Shown in pieces: positions 13,996 through 26,395 of a DNA stretch of 64,000 nucleotides. This stretch comes from Hyperoplus lanceolatus (Eukaryota; Chordata; Actinopteri; Uranoscopiformes; Ammodytidae), in assembly GCA_026929865.2 (NCBI GenBank), contig CM049410.1, forward strand, positions 10,495,501 to 10,559,500, written 5' to 3'. Numbering within the stretch: the first letter of the stretch is position 1; every line of letters begins with the position of its first letter. Made by a program: the position numbers and the translations under genes. The notes under the pieces were generated by a model. That model was not told where the DNA came from and searched no databases. It was given only the letters and a program-made list of their open reading frames with translations.

Positions 13996-14429
13996 CTTTT
14001 CCCCTCTCCCTCTGAATCACTCACTTTATCAACCCTGTTCTCTCTCTCTCTCTCCCTTGCCACCCACTGAACCTGCAATGAATGATGGTAGTGAGGTCAC
14101 ATCACTCCACACAGGTGCCATGTTTCCCCAGGAGGAGGCTGCGAGGGCCTGCAGAAGCCATTACTCTTTTAATACAGCCACAGACCTCACGGGTCATGGA
14201 TAGATGTAGTGCAAAATACACCATGCTATCTGTGGGAACATCTGTATTTCCGTGGCCCTGTGTATCTCTTATACAGTTTGAATGTTCCCACAGTCCCTGC
14301 AGAATTGCCTTGCCCTTTAGTCTTACTATATAAAGTTTAATAGATTTCATTTACTTTTTGCTGTGGGGAAGATGTTTTAAGTGTGTATTTGTGCTCACCA
14401 GCACTTTGTGCAGCAAGAACAGGTTCAGA

Positions 14430-15287
14430 ATGTGTGGCACAGGTCACAACCTTTCTTTTCATTGCTATGCAGATGATTTGCAAATATACCTGCCAGTGAG
14501 GCCAAACAATAACAGTGTACAATGTTTGTTGGATTGTATTGTCGACATTAAGCATTGGTTGGCCCAAAATTTTCTTAATTTAAATGAGAAAAAAACCGAA
14601 TGTATCATGTTTGGGGATACTGTGACGGCTGACTTGGGCATCTTGTCCTCAAAAATGTCTCCAACTGTCAAAAATCTGGGAGTTACATTAGACAGCTACT
14701 TTAGGTTTGACAAACAAATTGCAAATGTTGTAAGAACAAGCTTTTTCCAGCTACGTCTTCTGGCAAAAGTCAAAATGTTTTTAAGCCGTTGTGACCTCGA
14801 GAGAGCCATCCACGCTCTTATAAGTTCAAGGCTGGACTACTGCAATGCATTTTATGTTGGCGTCTCTAAAAAGTCGCTAAGTCGCTTGCAACTGGTGCAA
14901 AATGCTGCTGCCCGTCTTTTAACTAACACTAACAGACGGCAGCACATCACACCAGTTCTTAACTCCCTTCATTGGCTTCCTGTCCTTTTTAGAATTGATT
15001 TTAAACTTTTATTTTTTGTTTTTAAAGCTCTTAACGGCCTCGCCCCACCATATTTATTTGAGCTTTTAACCATCCGAAATCCTGGTCGAGCCCTGAGGTC
15101 CACCGATCAACTGTTGCTGGAAGTGCCCAGGTCAAGATACAAGTGCTGGGGTGACCGAGCTTTCTCTGTTGCTGCCCCCAGGCTCTGGAATAAGCTCCCC
15201 ACGGATATGCGTCTTATCTCTGACCTGGGCCTCTTTAAATCCAAGCTAAAAACGTATTTGTTCAGGATGGCTTTTAATACACAGTAG
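14430..15287 (+). pseudogene. L2-like LINE reverse transcriptase, C-terminal part
   Basis: An open frame containing the RT catalytic motif YADDLQIYL near its start (about 14,470), then the NLGVTLD block, the SSRLDYCNAFYVG block, the LVQNAAARLLT block and the terminal APRLWNKLPTDMR ... FKSKLKTYLFRMAF block, all hallmarks of L2/CR1/Rex RT C-termini. The frame is free of stops to TAG at 15,287, but the upstream RT fingers and the endonuclease are missing, so the copy is dead on arrival by 5' truncation. The leading residues before the RT block are probably not element-derived. Coding potential is ancestral. Confidence 0.8.
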
Positions 15288-15295
15288 TATGATGA

Positions 15296-15515
15296 CATTT
15301 TGATCTTATTTGATTTTATTTGATTTTATCTTATTTTGATTTTATCTTATTTGATTTTATCTTATTTGATTTTATCTTATTTGATTTGATCTTATTTGAT
15401 TTGATCTTATTTGATTTGATCTTATTTGATTTGATCTTATTTGATTTGATCTTATTTGATTTGATCTTATTTGATTTTATCTTGTTGTATTTTATCTTAT
15501 TTGATTTTGATGTAT
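15296..15515. repeat. 15-bp minisatellite in the LINE 3' UTR
   Basis: Tandem copies of a 15-bp unit TTTGATTTGATCTTA, with T/G variants at one position (TTTGATTTTATCTTA). Since 15 is divisible by 3 the array is open and translates as ILFDLILFDL, which is not a gene. Confidence 0.9.
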
Positions 15516-15636
15516 TTTTAATTTTTGTTTTTTAAATTGTTTTTATTTATTCTCTCTTGTAAAGCACTTTGGTACACCGAAAGGACTGTTGTAAAGGGCT
15601 GTATAAATAAAGCACATTACATTACATTACATTACA

Positions 15637-17150
15637 ATGATTCCCAAAATGTCTTGTTTACAGGCAATCAAGTAGTTTGATATTTGATTTAAAAATCCAG
15701 GTGTTTTTCAAGCAAAATTATTCAATTATGATCTGATTACAGCATTTCAAATTTGAGGGTGTACTGCAGCTTTTCTTTGACAAATGATTGGGTTTTGGAA
15801 CGAGAAAAATAAATCATTCAAAGGTGCACTATGCAGTTTCATAGGAGGGGTATTTGATACATTCACAGAGTAGTTAGTTTATAAAACATATTTTCTCTAC
15901 ATGTTATTCTTAGTACTGAATAATTATATCATCATAGATCAAAACAAAATTATTTTGAGGAACCTGGAACCAAACGCAAGACTAGAATATGTCTGTAAAA
16001 CAAACTATGGGCCCTGCTGCTGTAAACAACGGTGAAACAGTGTTTTTCAGGAAGCTTTCTTACTTCAAACAGTGTTCCAGGGATCACATTTTCCTGTGAG
16101 GAAAGTTTGTTTATTCAGTTTTGAAAATATACCTTAGAAAATGTTCACTTCTCTGACACGCCCAAAGTTACACAGATGGGAACATTTGACATTTTCCACT
16201 ATTTTTTTAAATTCAACAGAGAAAACCTGACAATCCAGTGCCCTCCAAGCTATACGCCACACTCACACTATATGTTTTTGCTGATCTGAAAGAACAACTT
16301 GCGTTTTTGAGGGATGTAAATTCCACTTCTAAGTAGGCTACATCATGTTCATAAATCTTTGTACAAGTTAATTTAATTAGCTTGTGTCAGAATCAGCATG
16401 TGGTGTTCCCTCATGGCAGGCACTGTCTCTGCGAGGTGTTTAACCAACCTATTTACGTGAGAATGCTTGAGTTTTCTGAGAGCCAGCGACACATTAACAC
16501 CACAGTGATAAACTGAGGGAGAGTGTCCCCATATGTCTTGTGCTCAATACACAAAAACAACATGGATTTCACCTTACCTTACAGAAGATGTGCATAGCTA
16601 TAGTTTATAAAATGTGAGTTTTTACAGCTTTACAAATCCATTCGTTTTTACAAACTTTATTTATTCTGTTTATTTATTCTCATCTATCGGTTGTTGATGT
16701 GTATGTGTATGCATCAAGTAGGCCTATGCATGCCATAGTAGGCTGATATTTAACAGGATTATATGAGGTGTATTCTTAACTGAATGTAATCATGTATGTA
16801 TGTAATCATGTAAACCAACAAGGCCAGGAGTATCCTCATCCTGTTGAAATGTGTTGAGCGTGAGTGAGTGAGTGAGTGAGTGTGTTTGTAGGTAGGTAAG
16901 TAAGTAAGGGGGGGGGGGGTGTCTCAACACGTTTCCTGTCCTTCCAGCTGTGTTTTCACTTTCACAATTACCCCAAAATTAGGCTACAAAATAATACCTT
17001 GCATTAAGATTCCAATGCTGGCACGTTAGCAGAGGAATTGCCTCTGACCATGATGTAGGATAGACCTACTGTCACGCTCTTACATTCGTAATTGAAATTT
17101 ATTTTCAGTCACGAGATTAAGATTTACGCCTTTATCTGTCCTTAGCTTTC
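15637..17150. other. Intergenic sequence before the tetraspanin gene
   Basis: No exon or classified repeat seen apart from short (GTGA)n/(GTAG)n and a poly(G) run near 16,865-16,919. Confidence 0.45.
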
Positions 17151-17306
17151 GTTTCCTAAAGTTGCATTCTCTCTCTGTTCCTTGTGGACCCCCCGCCCCC
17201 CCATTCCCGCGTCAGCTCGTCTGCTCACAGGCGTAATCTCGTGGCAGTCACACCTCTCAGCCAAGCAAAAGCCAGACGGGGTAAAAGAGGCTGGACATGA
17301 CCCGGT

Positions 17307-17313
17307 TATAAAG
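17307..17313 (+). promoter_or_regulatory. TATA-like box of the tetraspanin gene
   Basis: TATAAAG lies in a GC-richer stretch. About 105 bp downstream is a good donor (CAG|GTAACA at 17,418/17,419), so a short non-coding first exon (about 17,335-17,418) could be spliced to the acceptor ending at 17,690 (GTACACAG), 44 bp before the ATG. Start site and UTR exon are inferred from signals only. Confidence 0.45.
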
Positions 17314-17734
17314 ACAACACGCAACAAGGTCCGTTTATGCGTTTCTCTTTTGAAGTGTGTTTTGGCTGACAACTAGTCTACTCGAGGACACGGACTTAAA
17401 AAGCCGTCAATAAATCAGGTAACATATTAGCTTATTTGCAGCTAATTTCGTTTCTAGCTTGCTTGCCATTCTCGCCAAAGACATTAACATATAGCCTACT
17501 CAAGGCTAGAGAGAGCACTGTTAAAACGCTTTAACGTGTAACCAATTGCTTATTACGCCACTTACCAGTAGAATATATAATGGAAAGAGGGGACAGTTAA
17601 GTAGGCTATGTGTGTGCACTAGCGTTTTTGAATTGTAACATTCCGCGCAGCAGTCCTGTTCAAGTGATGAGGTCATTGGTTTTGTACACAGACTTCCCAA
17701 GTGGACGTAGCGCATCACCAAACGGCTGGTCATC

Positions 17735-18840
17735 ATGGCACTGGATGGATGTGGCGTCGTCTGCAAGTATATCCTCATCATTTTCAACATCATCTTCGCG
17801 GTAAGTCTGTATGACATAGCCTAAGCTACTGAGCAGTTTTTTGGTAGGAAAAAGTAAAGCAACAACACCCCCTTCATTTAATATGACCATTATGTGTATG
17901 TGAAGAAAGAAAATCATATGCGTTTTCTTTATAAATTGATACAGTGGGGTTGAGTTGGGCGCGCCATTGTTGTGCTAAGGTTTCGTTTCTGCTGAATACC
18001 AGCTCAGGTTACTGTGCTCCATTAACAGGATGTTAAAATACGTGTTCGTTTAATGGAAATATGGGAGGCAAAAATAAAGAATGAAATGGAGAAAAGTTTC
18101 CAAGTTATCAGAGGAGGTTTAATGAACTGATATCACAGAACAGGTTATGCAGCCTCTCGGGACAGGAAAAGACAAAAAAGTGAAGACCCCTCTCTACAGC
18201 CAGGCTTTTTAGCCTCCCTAAACAAAGGACAATGATTGGTTTTTATTGCTGTCATCTGGTTTCTGGGATCATCCTCTTCCACATCTCTGGACGTCCTCTG
18301 CTGAACTTTACTGACCTGGCTAGCTTCCCAGCCTGATAAGAGTGTTTACAACTTGCTTGACCAGCAAGGCTTTTGTCTTAGCAGGCCTCAGGAATGTTGC
18401 TATCTATGGGAGAATCAGGTTAAGTTTTATAGCTGTTTCACCTCTTCGTTTCCCCAGCACCAAAAAGTGTTGAGTGAGAACATTTACTAAAGTCAAATGT
18501 GTAAAATAAACAACTTGTTTAAATTGATTATACAAGAGTAAATGCATATTAATGGAGGGGGGGGGGCGTAATATCACAAATTAGAGTTTATTTTTTCTAA
18601 CACCATACAGTTCCTTGAATTTACAGTAGGCTGGCTAGTGGCTACTTATCTGAGGTTTAGGGATGAACTAACCAACACAACTGTCTAATCAGCACTCACC
18701 AAGAGTTATTCAAACACACCCTGTTTTATCCTGTTTTGTTTTGATGCTCTTGTGCTTTGTTGTCGTTTTGCTGTGTGAAAGGATTTTGCATTAATGGTTC
18801 TTTTTGTTGATCTAGCTTTCTCACACTTTGCTCTCTAGAA

Positions 18841-18908
<68 letters not shown>

Positions 18909-21900
18909 GGGCATGTATCTTCCAGCCAGATGTCTCTCTCAACAGCCTTAAGTTACAAAATATGTTTGGTTTTACTTCTACTTTTTGGCAGGTGGTGGGG
19001 TTTGCCTTTTTGGGCCTTGGCTTGTGGCTGAGATTCAGCAATGACACCAGAGGCATCTTTGAAATACAGGCCCTCAACTCCAGCGCATTTGTGATGGGTC
19101 AGTGGCATATGTTCCCGGCTACTTTGAGTCATTCTTCCGACAAAAATGCATGTTGACCTTTTGCCCTTTGATTCACATTGAATCCCAGATGTGTCTCTCC
19201 CTGCTCTCCCCTCCTAACAGCTGTGACGGTGCTGATCGCTCTGGGCTCAGTGATGCTGATTGTGGTGGTGTTTGGAGACTACGGCGCCTGCAATGAGAAA
19301 AGATGTGCTCTGTCAGTGGTGAGTGAGAGCGTTTTTTACTTTGCACACTCACTTCCTTGTTATTGTGGTACTCAAGCCAAGTCTCCTGTTGTGTCATTCC
19401 AATAGCCTTTGTTACACAATGGACATACTGAATTGCAAAAATCTGAAAGGTCTTGTTGTAACACTTGTTGTAAAACTTGGAGCATTGTGTTTCACAGCAT
19501 CAGTTGATGTCTTGAGTGGGACCAGGTTGACGAGCTATTATAAGAGAAAGCCATGGTCAAGTTTTGATGGATATTGACAAAAAAATAAAAACATTGAGAA
19601 ACAACTATTTTTTTATGATACGTTTGATGTAATCAGGGAATGCAGTGCAGCAGGCTTTTTTTAAATGTTATGCAATTGATTATAATCCAGTAATGTAATG
19701 CTATAAATGATTCTGAGAGAGGCCATTCTGCATAGAGATTGCATTCTTTTTTGGTACTTGGAAGTATATTTTCATGCATACTTTTTTAGTTGTGTTTAAG
19801 TACAATTTAGATTACAGGACTTTTAATTAAAATAGAGTGCTTTTATTTTGACTACTTCTTCCACCGCTGGAAGGTCGAGTGCAGCAGCTCTGTTCAGCTC
19901 AGACACAGAGGCCCATTTTAATTTCAAGACCAAGTGCTGAGAGTTATTTAGTAGATAAGAAGCCCAAGCACATCTCAACACATTTAGGTTACAAAGTTTC
20001 TGTACCGTCTCAGTAACATTCCGTCATTTCACTTTGTGCTTAAAATGATCAGTTGTTTCGTCTGATAGTTTCATATCAGTGTCCCGGTTGGAAACTTCAA
20101 AGGCATTCCATAACTTTTACACAGCACAAAGACAGAGTAGGCTTGTGTGTTGTACGAAGAATTCAGGCTGTGACAGCTTAAAACTTTTTGTTTTCGCAAC
20201 AGACATTAGATTTTTTTTTTAACTTACGAACTGTGATAATGAAGCCAATTTCAGCCTCTCTGCCATTACCAAAATAGGGACTGAACTTTCTGTTTTTATT
20301 GCGTATATTACTGAAGATGCCAGCTTCTTCATGCATGTTTAATAATATGCTTCCGTCTGATCCGGTCACAAAATCTGTTGAGCATTAGTTAGACGTTATA
20401 TGCCTCAGTGGCCAGAGGACTAAATGGATTACATATAACCTATATTTTTTTAAATGCTTTTTGGAAGAGGTTAAGGGCCCACTCACACTAGGGCCGTTTG
20501 CTTGTTCCGTGCTGCAGGAAGATTCAGCACGATCCCCCCCCCACTCCCCCCGCTGGCCCGTGGTCACACTGCTCGTGGCCTGGGCACGATTGCACCTTGC
20601 CCACGTCACCGTGCGCGTTTAGGATTTGGAGCGTAGTCTACTTGTAGGCTATACGACTGTTTGTGAATATTTTCATCTGGCCAAATTTGCATCAAATATT
20701 CCACTTCCACATTAGAGCAACGAGAATCCTTAAGCTATTGTTTTTTTAAAAATGTAGCCTTGACGTAATAGGTCGCGATGGACAGTCTCATATTTGTGCA
20801 GCACGCTGTTTATTATTAATATAACGGCCAGACCATACGTACCGGATGGTTTTATATACATCGATCGCTCCATCAAGTAATCCAAGTCAGAACTTTTTTT
20901 TAAGTGTCTTTATAAAGTTTCTTGTTAAACCTTAGTGTAGGCTACTGTTTCCTTATCACCGGGCCGCGGAGTCCCGTTGTGTGTTGTTTTGTGTTCGTCT
21001 CCACCGCCATGCGTAAAGGCAGTATTATGACAGCTGACGGGAGGAAAAAGAAAAAAATCATCTGACGAACGTGAGTAAACACGAAAACCTTTTTGCATTG
21101 CTTTCTGCGCTCACCTATGTAGCTCTCTCCCTCTTTTATTAGCCCACACCTAGGCCTATACACACGTTAATTCTCACACATTTTATGTAGCTACAGTCCA
21201 AGTGGTGGGCAATTCTGGTGCCGACTAGAAAGGCCGCGGACGTTGATGGACAATGCATCCTTAATAAAATCCATGTCAGGAACGCCGCCTGTGCGCTTGC
21301 TTGTGCGCGTGTCATCTCATAAGCATCTGTACTTTGGCCACGGCACACCTCTCCCAAGTGTGCCGTGGGCAAGGGGCTGTTCCGTGCTGGAATACGGATG
21401 GCGTGGTCACACTAGCCAAATGTTCTAGACTTTAGTATGTAAATGAGTTCGGGCACGGGGCCGCGGCCCTAGTGTGAGTGGCCCCTAAGAAGTTGCTCTT
21501 AAAAATATTCCCTGAAATTTGACATATTTTAGGAAGTATAATAGGAAGCATTCTTCCTTCAGGTCAAAACAAAAAAATGTTCTCATTCATTTGTTTCCTT
21601 GTTCCTGTGTGTTCGTCAGTTTATTAATTGTTTTTAAAGAAGATGTTCTTAGATGCCTTTTTAACCTCTTGTTCTCATGCAGTTCTCGGCCCTTCTGTCC
21701 ATTCTGGCTATAGCTGAAGTGGTGATCGGAGTGCTGGCTTATTCCAGGAGGGACGAGGTGAGAGGGAAATGCAATAAGAGGGGACGGGACACAAAGTAAC
21801 TATGCTATGTCTATTTAAATGATCATGCCATTTGGGTTTCATTTGTATTATTCAGGTCGGGCTTCACCTCGTGGAATTCTACGGCAGCCTATATGCTCTG

Positions 21901-24900
21901 TTTGTCACCAATGGAGACCCAGTCGTCGGCGTCACTCTCACGTTCATCCAAAATACGGTAAACACAAACTCCATGACCTTCCTTCCGAAGAAGCACAAGT
22001 TAACTGAAAACTGTGGCTTATCCTAATTTAAATTCATAGCAAGAGCAACAAGAATGTCAAAGCTACTATAATTCTACCAACTAAATCTCTTTAGATTTGT
22101 ATGCCTAAGCTTAGAAATGTTGCTGATAAACTGCTTCATTATCTGGGCCCTAGTTGTGAGCTTTGATCATTAGGCAGCACCAAATTGTAGAGCATGATGT
22201 TAGCATTGTTGGCTAGCTTGTGTTGGTTTGAGCTACCACAACGAAGGGAACATCCTTAGAATAACAACACCGTCGCAGTATCTCTTGATTAATCCACTAA
22301 TGTGAGCTGTTGCTGTTACATAGTAAACACTGTCCCTTCACCTTGAAGCTGAAAAATAAGACAAAGCTCACAGAATGAAAACGGACATGATGAAATAAGA
22401 AGTCTCATTTAAAAAGTTTAGAAAAAGGGCACTTTGAAATAAAATTTAAAATATCTTATGAAATAGTAAACCTCAACTGTGAAACTAATTATTTCCTCAT
22501 TTATTTCACAAATAAGTATTTAATTGTATACATTGTATGTATATTGAAAATATGATGTGAAATATGCACCTCATTAATGACATTTGTCTCTCTCCCTCTG
22601 TAGCTCCACTGCTGTGGCGTGACAGGGGTCCCAGCCATCGAGATTGCTAAACAGACTTGTCCCAAACCAGATGGGTTCCTAGAGCACATTGCCATGCCTG
22701 TAAGTTGGTGCCAAGAAAGTTAGCTACAAAGTTGCTGTATGTGTTTTATATTGTATTAGGTGTGTGCTCACCGAGAGCACTAGTACGTTGTAGGATCACT
22801 CTTTTTAAAACTGAGTATAAATGAACCCTCTCTTTGTTCACTGGAAATTGAAGTGCTGTATTCTTTATAGCTACAGTATAGTGGGAGCTGATTGATTTCT
22901 TTTTGTCCTCATCTTCCTACAGAACTGTCCTGGGATCATCACAGACGTGTTTGACCGCAAAGCATCACTGGTGATGGGCATCTTTCTTGGAACTGGAGGT
23001 CTTTTGGTAGGCCAATGTGTTGCATGATTTTACTATTTACCAAACAAAATAATGATTTGCATTTCATGTTTTCTGTCCATTTCACTTCCCATTTGTATTA
23101 AGAATCAAAATGTTCAGTGTAGATGTTACATTTTCCCACTCACTAAATACAGCTTATCATGAAGTGCAACAAAATATAGGTTAGAGCCGATGTGCTTTAG
23201 ATACTACAGAATAGTTTGAGCCACTGAATGAGCCTATCAGAAGCCAGATATAGATCTTTAGTTTTATTGTGATTTGTTTGGCTCATAGTCAGAGCAGGTA
23301 CAGTGGCCTGCATGGCCAAAGGCCCAAGCAATGTGTTGTCCTTTAAAAGATTTAATTGGATATGATGATAATCAGACCCATTAGAGTCTATAGCAATGCT
23401 AGCAACTCTGTGAGACTAAGCACAGCTGTACCTTGAGCTAAATGCTAATATACCCAGTATTGCCCACCATAACAGAACTAACATTTTAGTGTATAAGAAT
23501 GGTCAGGTATACCCCCTCATTTAAGCCCGTTAGCAAGCTAACATTTGTGAATTAGTAGTGAAGTACAGCCGATGTTGGAAAGTCATCCGTTTTGCCTGTA
23601 TCCGGTCACTAAAAAGTATTGGGCAAATTCTAATTTTGACTTGTAAGTCAAAGGATTGAAAATGAATATCCATAATCCATTTAATAGTTGTCAAGACATT
23701 TCACTCTAAAAGAAAAACGTGTCAACCTTTTGTTCCCTCTAAAGGGAAACAAAGGGTCACTGTTTCACTAATGTCACTTTAAAATTCATCCACTGGGAAC
23801 CTAGCAAATAGTAAGCATGCTCATTGCTAAAACAGTGAACATCATACACATTATTCCTGCTTAGCATCCACATATTAACATTTGAATTTTTTTACTCATA
23901 CTGACTTAAACATTTAGCTCAACATGACGCTGTGCCTAAGTTCAGCCTCACAGAGCTGGGAGCATGGTGTTGCTAAGAGAAACTATATACTGAGCTGCCC
24001 TCGCCTTGACTCTTCAATGTAAAATGCGACTTGTTCACTCTAAGAAATTGTCATTCCTCAAAACCAAAAACAGTGAGTCTTATCCATGCTGTAATGCAGA
24101 CATACACTCACTCTTATTGTAAAACAATTTAGCACAGAATTGGCATCAAATTAGTCAAAACGAAAACAGAAAACACATTTTTTCTTTTTCTCGTGTTCAT
24201 AAAGTCAGTGCCCATGTACTAATCCCTCTGCACCTCTGTCTCTGTCATGCTTTAAAATTGTTCTTGCCCCCCTGCTCTTCTTTTTCCAAATCATTGGTTC
24301 CCAAAGCTCATAGCTCTAATTTGCAGCTCAACCCTCAATAAAAAGATTAGACAGTCCACCTCAGCTCCTCAGTACATCATCTTGGCTCAGTCCACTTCCA
24401 TCATGGCGAACCCTCAACCTACCCAGCATGAGTTTGTCTCCACCCTCCCCCCTTACCCTGACCAGGACCCAGTCTACATCACTCCTCTCACTGTGGCTAA
24501 CATCCCTATGACTTAGGTTGGTGGGCTCTCTGCACCTTTCTTTTCTCACTGTCATTTTTGTGGACAACAGAGTTTCTTTTAAATCCATTTTCTTCACTGC
24601 TGAACATGTTCACCCTTTCTCAGCATGGTCACTGCAGGGTGCCTTAAGCTTTCTTTAAAAAAGGGAAAATCCATCCTTCAAAACCTGAAGGCATATTTAT
24701 AACGCCACTTCCTTGTTGTATTTTGTTGTAACCACAGGAAATGACACGTTGCCTTTTTAAAATCTTAGGGGCAATGGCTTCCTACCAAGCCAATCATTTT
24801 GCATCATCTTGTATCCCTAAGCTACATTTTTAAAAAAAACACCTCTCTCCTCCACTTACTGAAATTGATGTTTGCTTTTCCCACCATTATATGAAGCGAC

Positions 24901-25302
24901 TTTATGGATTTTTTTTTAGCAAATGTATCTACCGTTAAGAGAATACATACCCAGGGTTGGATTTTTCCTTGAAGTGTGGACTAATTCCTTATTGAAAAAT
25001 GTACCGTTCATTTCACACACACCTTTCCTCTTTAAATGGCTGCGGTAACTGATTGGTAGCTGGCTTGTTGTAGACTCAACCTCTCTCTCACCCCAATTCA
25101 TCCTGTGAGGCTGCTTTAATCCTGGAGCTGATAAGCAGATTATTCACACCGCACCGCTTCCTCCCATCCCTGCTCTTTTACTTCCCATCCTCCTTTTGTG
25201 TCCGCATGACAGATTACGGCCCTGGTCTGCGCCATTATCCTCCTGAAACAAATCAAGAGAGTCCAGCAGAACATCACTGCGTACTACACCACTGTGTACT
25301 AA
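17735..25302 (+). CDS. CD9-like tetraspanin (238 aa, eight coding exons)
   Basis: Coding exons: 17735-17800, 18992-19097, 19221-19318, 21683-21757, 21856-21957, 22604-22699, 22923-23006, 25213-25302. All junctions are GT-AG and the frame closes at TAA 25,300-25,302. The protein starts MALDGCGVVCKYILIIFNII. TM1 is about residues 11-35, followed by a small loop with two N-glycosylation sequons (N39-D-T, N51-S-S); TM2 is about 58-76, TM3 about 90-109, and a large loop spans about 110-196. That loop has CCG at 152-154 plus C168 and C183, the four-cysteine pattern of the CD9/CD81 group. TM4 and a short tail ending AYYTTVY come from the last exon. Tetraspanins organise membrane microdomains with integrins and other partners, and CD9 acts in cell adhesion and sperm-egg fusion in mammals. 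Paralogue identity is not settled. Confidence 0.93.
18845..18911. repeat. (TG)24 joined to a 20-nt poly(G) run
   Basis: In tetraspanin intron 1, ending about 80 bp before exon 2. Same orientation and design as the junctions at 6,695 and 8,761. Confidence 0.95.
20475..21485. mobile_element. 1.0-kb DNA transposon/MITE with TAA target duplication, in tetraspanin intron 3
   Basis: The ends are inverted: left GGGCCCACTCACACTAGGGC, right (reverse complement) GGGGCCACTCACACTAGGGC. They are flanked by TAA at 20,472-20,474 and 21,486-21,488. Both ends continue into CG-rich CGTGCC-like subterminal repeats. A 3-bp TAA duplication points to the PIF/Harbinger group (inference). I see no transposase, so it is non-autonomous. 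Confidence 0.7.
24307..24516 (+). CDS. Candidate alternative last exon of the tetraspanin gene (long-tail isoform)
   Basis: Between exons 7 and 8, an acceptor (pyrimidine tract then CCCAAAG) is followed by exactly 210 bp open in the phase required after exon 7 (phase 0), ending in TAG. It encodes 69 residues. Its start LIALICSSTLNKKIRQ aligns with the exon 8 start ITALVCAIILLKQIKR (A, L, C, L, K, I identical at matching positions), so it completes TM4 just as exon 8 does. It then adds a tail of about 55 residues containing YIIL (a YxxPhi-type sorting motif) and a Pro/Tyr-rich LPPYPDQDPVY segment. The isoform would be 278 aa. No AATAAA follows closely; a GT directly after the TAG could splice on to exon 8. 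It could instead be a remnant of a tandem paralogue. Expression is unproven. Confidence 0.6.
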   Translation, partial: LIALICSSTLNKKIRQSTSAPQYIILAQSTSIMANPQPTQHEFVSTLPPYPDQDPVYITPLTVANIPMT

Positions 25303-26395
25303 GGAGGAGGATTCACCTTCCAGCCTGTTACCCTCCCCTCTGGTTCCATCAACAGAGACCAGCGCTGGACTTGAAGCCAACCCCGCATATACATGTCTAC
25401 AGTTAAGCTTTTTCTGTATGTTAGCTACTGATCATACTGTTGTTTCTGTATTTAAATGCATTCTTTCGACCTAAAATGTTACATTGTGCTACTGATTTGA
25501 CCCATTGGGAAAAGAAAGAAAAAAAATACTTTGTTTGTTGAGAGCTGTTGACGGTCAATATTTCATTGGATTTTTTTTTTTCAAAATAATCAGTAGCTTC
25601 TGGTGAAATGGATGTTGCTTATAATTAGCCATTATTCATCCAACTACAATGTGTCACAGCTAGACAGCGTGTCCGTACTAATCCGACAGGCCACTACATC
25701 ATTGTGTGCATACGATAAGTGATCCAGGGGAGAACAAACAGTTTGGATAAGAATGTTTAATTTCATTGTGGCTGCTTTTGTTCACTGCTGTATGTGGAAG
25801 AGTTGAGTACTCCCCGAGCCACTGGCAATTGCGTTTGTTAAAAATATGTATAAATTAAAAAAAAAAAATTCTTTTAAATACATTTAAAAACTACAAGCTT
25901 TTATTTAAAAAAAATAATAAATAATTCACACCTGCCTTTCAGTATGTCTGTAATGACTGGACAGGTCGCTTCACTTTCTAGTTACTGTCATTTAATATCT
26001 ATACCATTCCATTAGAGTTTGAGGATATAGTGAAAGACCTACTTGAGTGTGATGGAAATATTCCTCTTTTTAATCTAAGGATTTCTTCAGTCATCTGGTT
26101 CTGTTTAATGTTGTTAAAATGATACATGTATGACCCTTTCAAAGATAATGCTTTGGAGCCGTTTAAGATTAGGTGCTCCGTTCCTGTAAACACTGGTTTG
26201 ATAAAAGGGAAACGCATTTCCAATAACGGACATTGTAGTTTGTCATTCCCATATGTCCCCTGCCAAACAAATAGAAGTGCATTAAGTGTCCTGTTGAGAG
26301 AGAAAACTGCTGGATGGCTTGACTTGCTTGCTTATGTTGTTAGTATTGTTTGTACTCTGTTGTACCAACTATTGCATTGCACTAGATTGTTTTAA
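25303..26395 (+). other. Tetraspanin 3' UTR and downstream region
   Basis: AT-rich sequence after the stop codon. Possible polyadenylation signals are AATAAA-like at about 25,916-25,922 and 26,411-26,418; the second lies within the sequence shared with the copy near 56,440. The exact transcript end cannot be fixed. Confidence 0.45.

Larger units (their letters stand above)
14430..15636 (+). mobile_element. 5'-truncated L2-type LINE, 3' end with ATTAC tail
   Basis: The 3' portion of a non-LTR retrotransposon. It enters inside the reverse transcriptase, runs through the RT C-terminal region to a stop at 15,287, then a 3' UTR with a 15-bp minisatellite, a conserved end (AAAGCACTTTGG then GGGCTGTATAAATAAAG) and a terminal ATTAC repeat at about 15,613-15,636. 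A short tandem tail instead of poly(A) and the final peptide pattern are typical of the L2/CR1 group. The 5' boundary near 14,430 is estimated from where RT similarity starts. A related 3' end lies at 58,500-58,723. Confidence 0.8.

Noticed and set aside
15320..15535. 71-codon ILFDLILFDL frame
   Set aside because: It is the 15-bp minisatellite of the LINE 3' UTR, open because 15 is a multiple of 3.
24327..24341. TTTGCAG acceptor within the alternative tetraspanin exon
   Set aside because: Entering there in phase 0 meets a stop after four codons; the CCCAAAG acceptor gives the full 210-bp frame and continues TM4.
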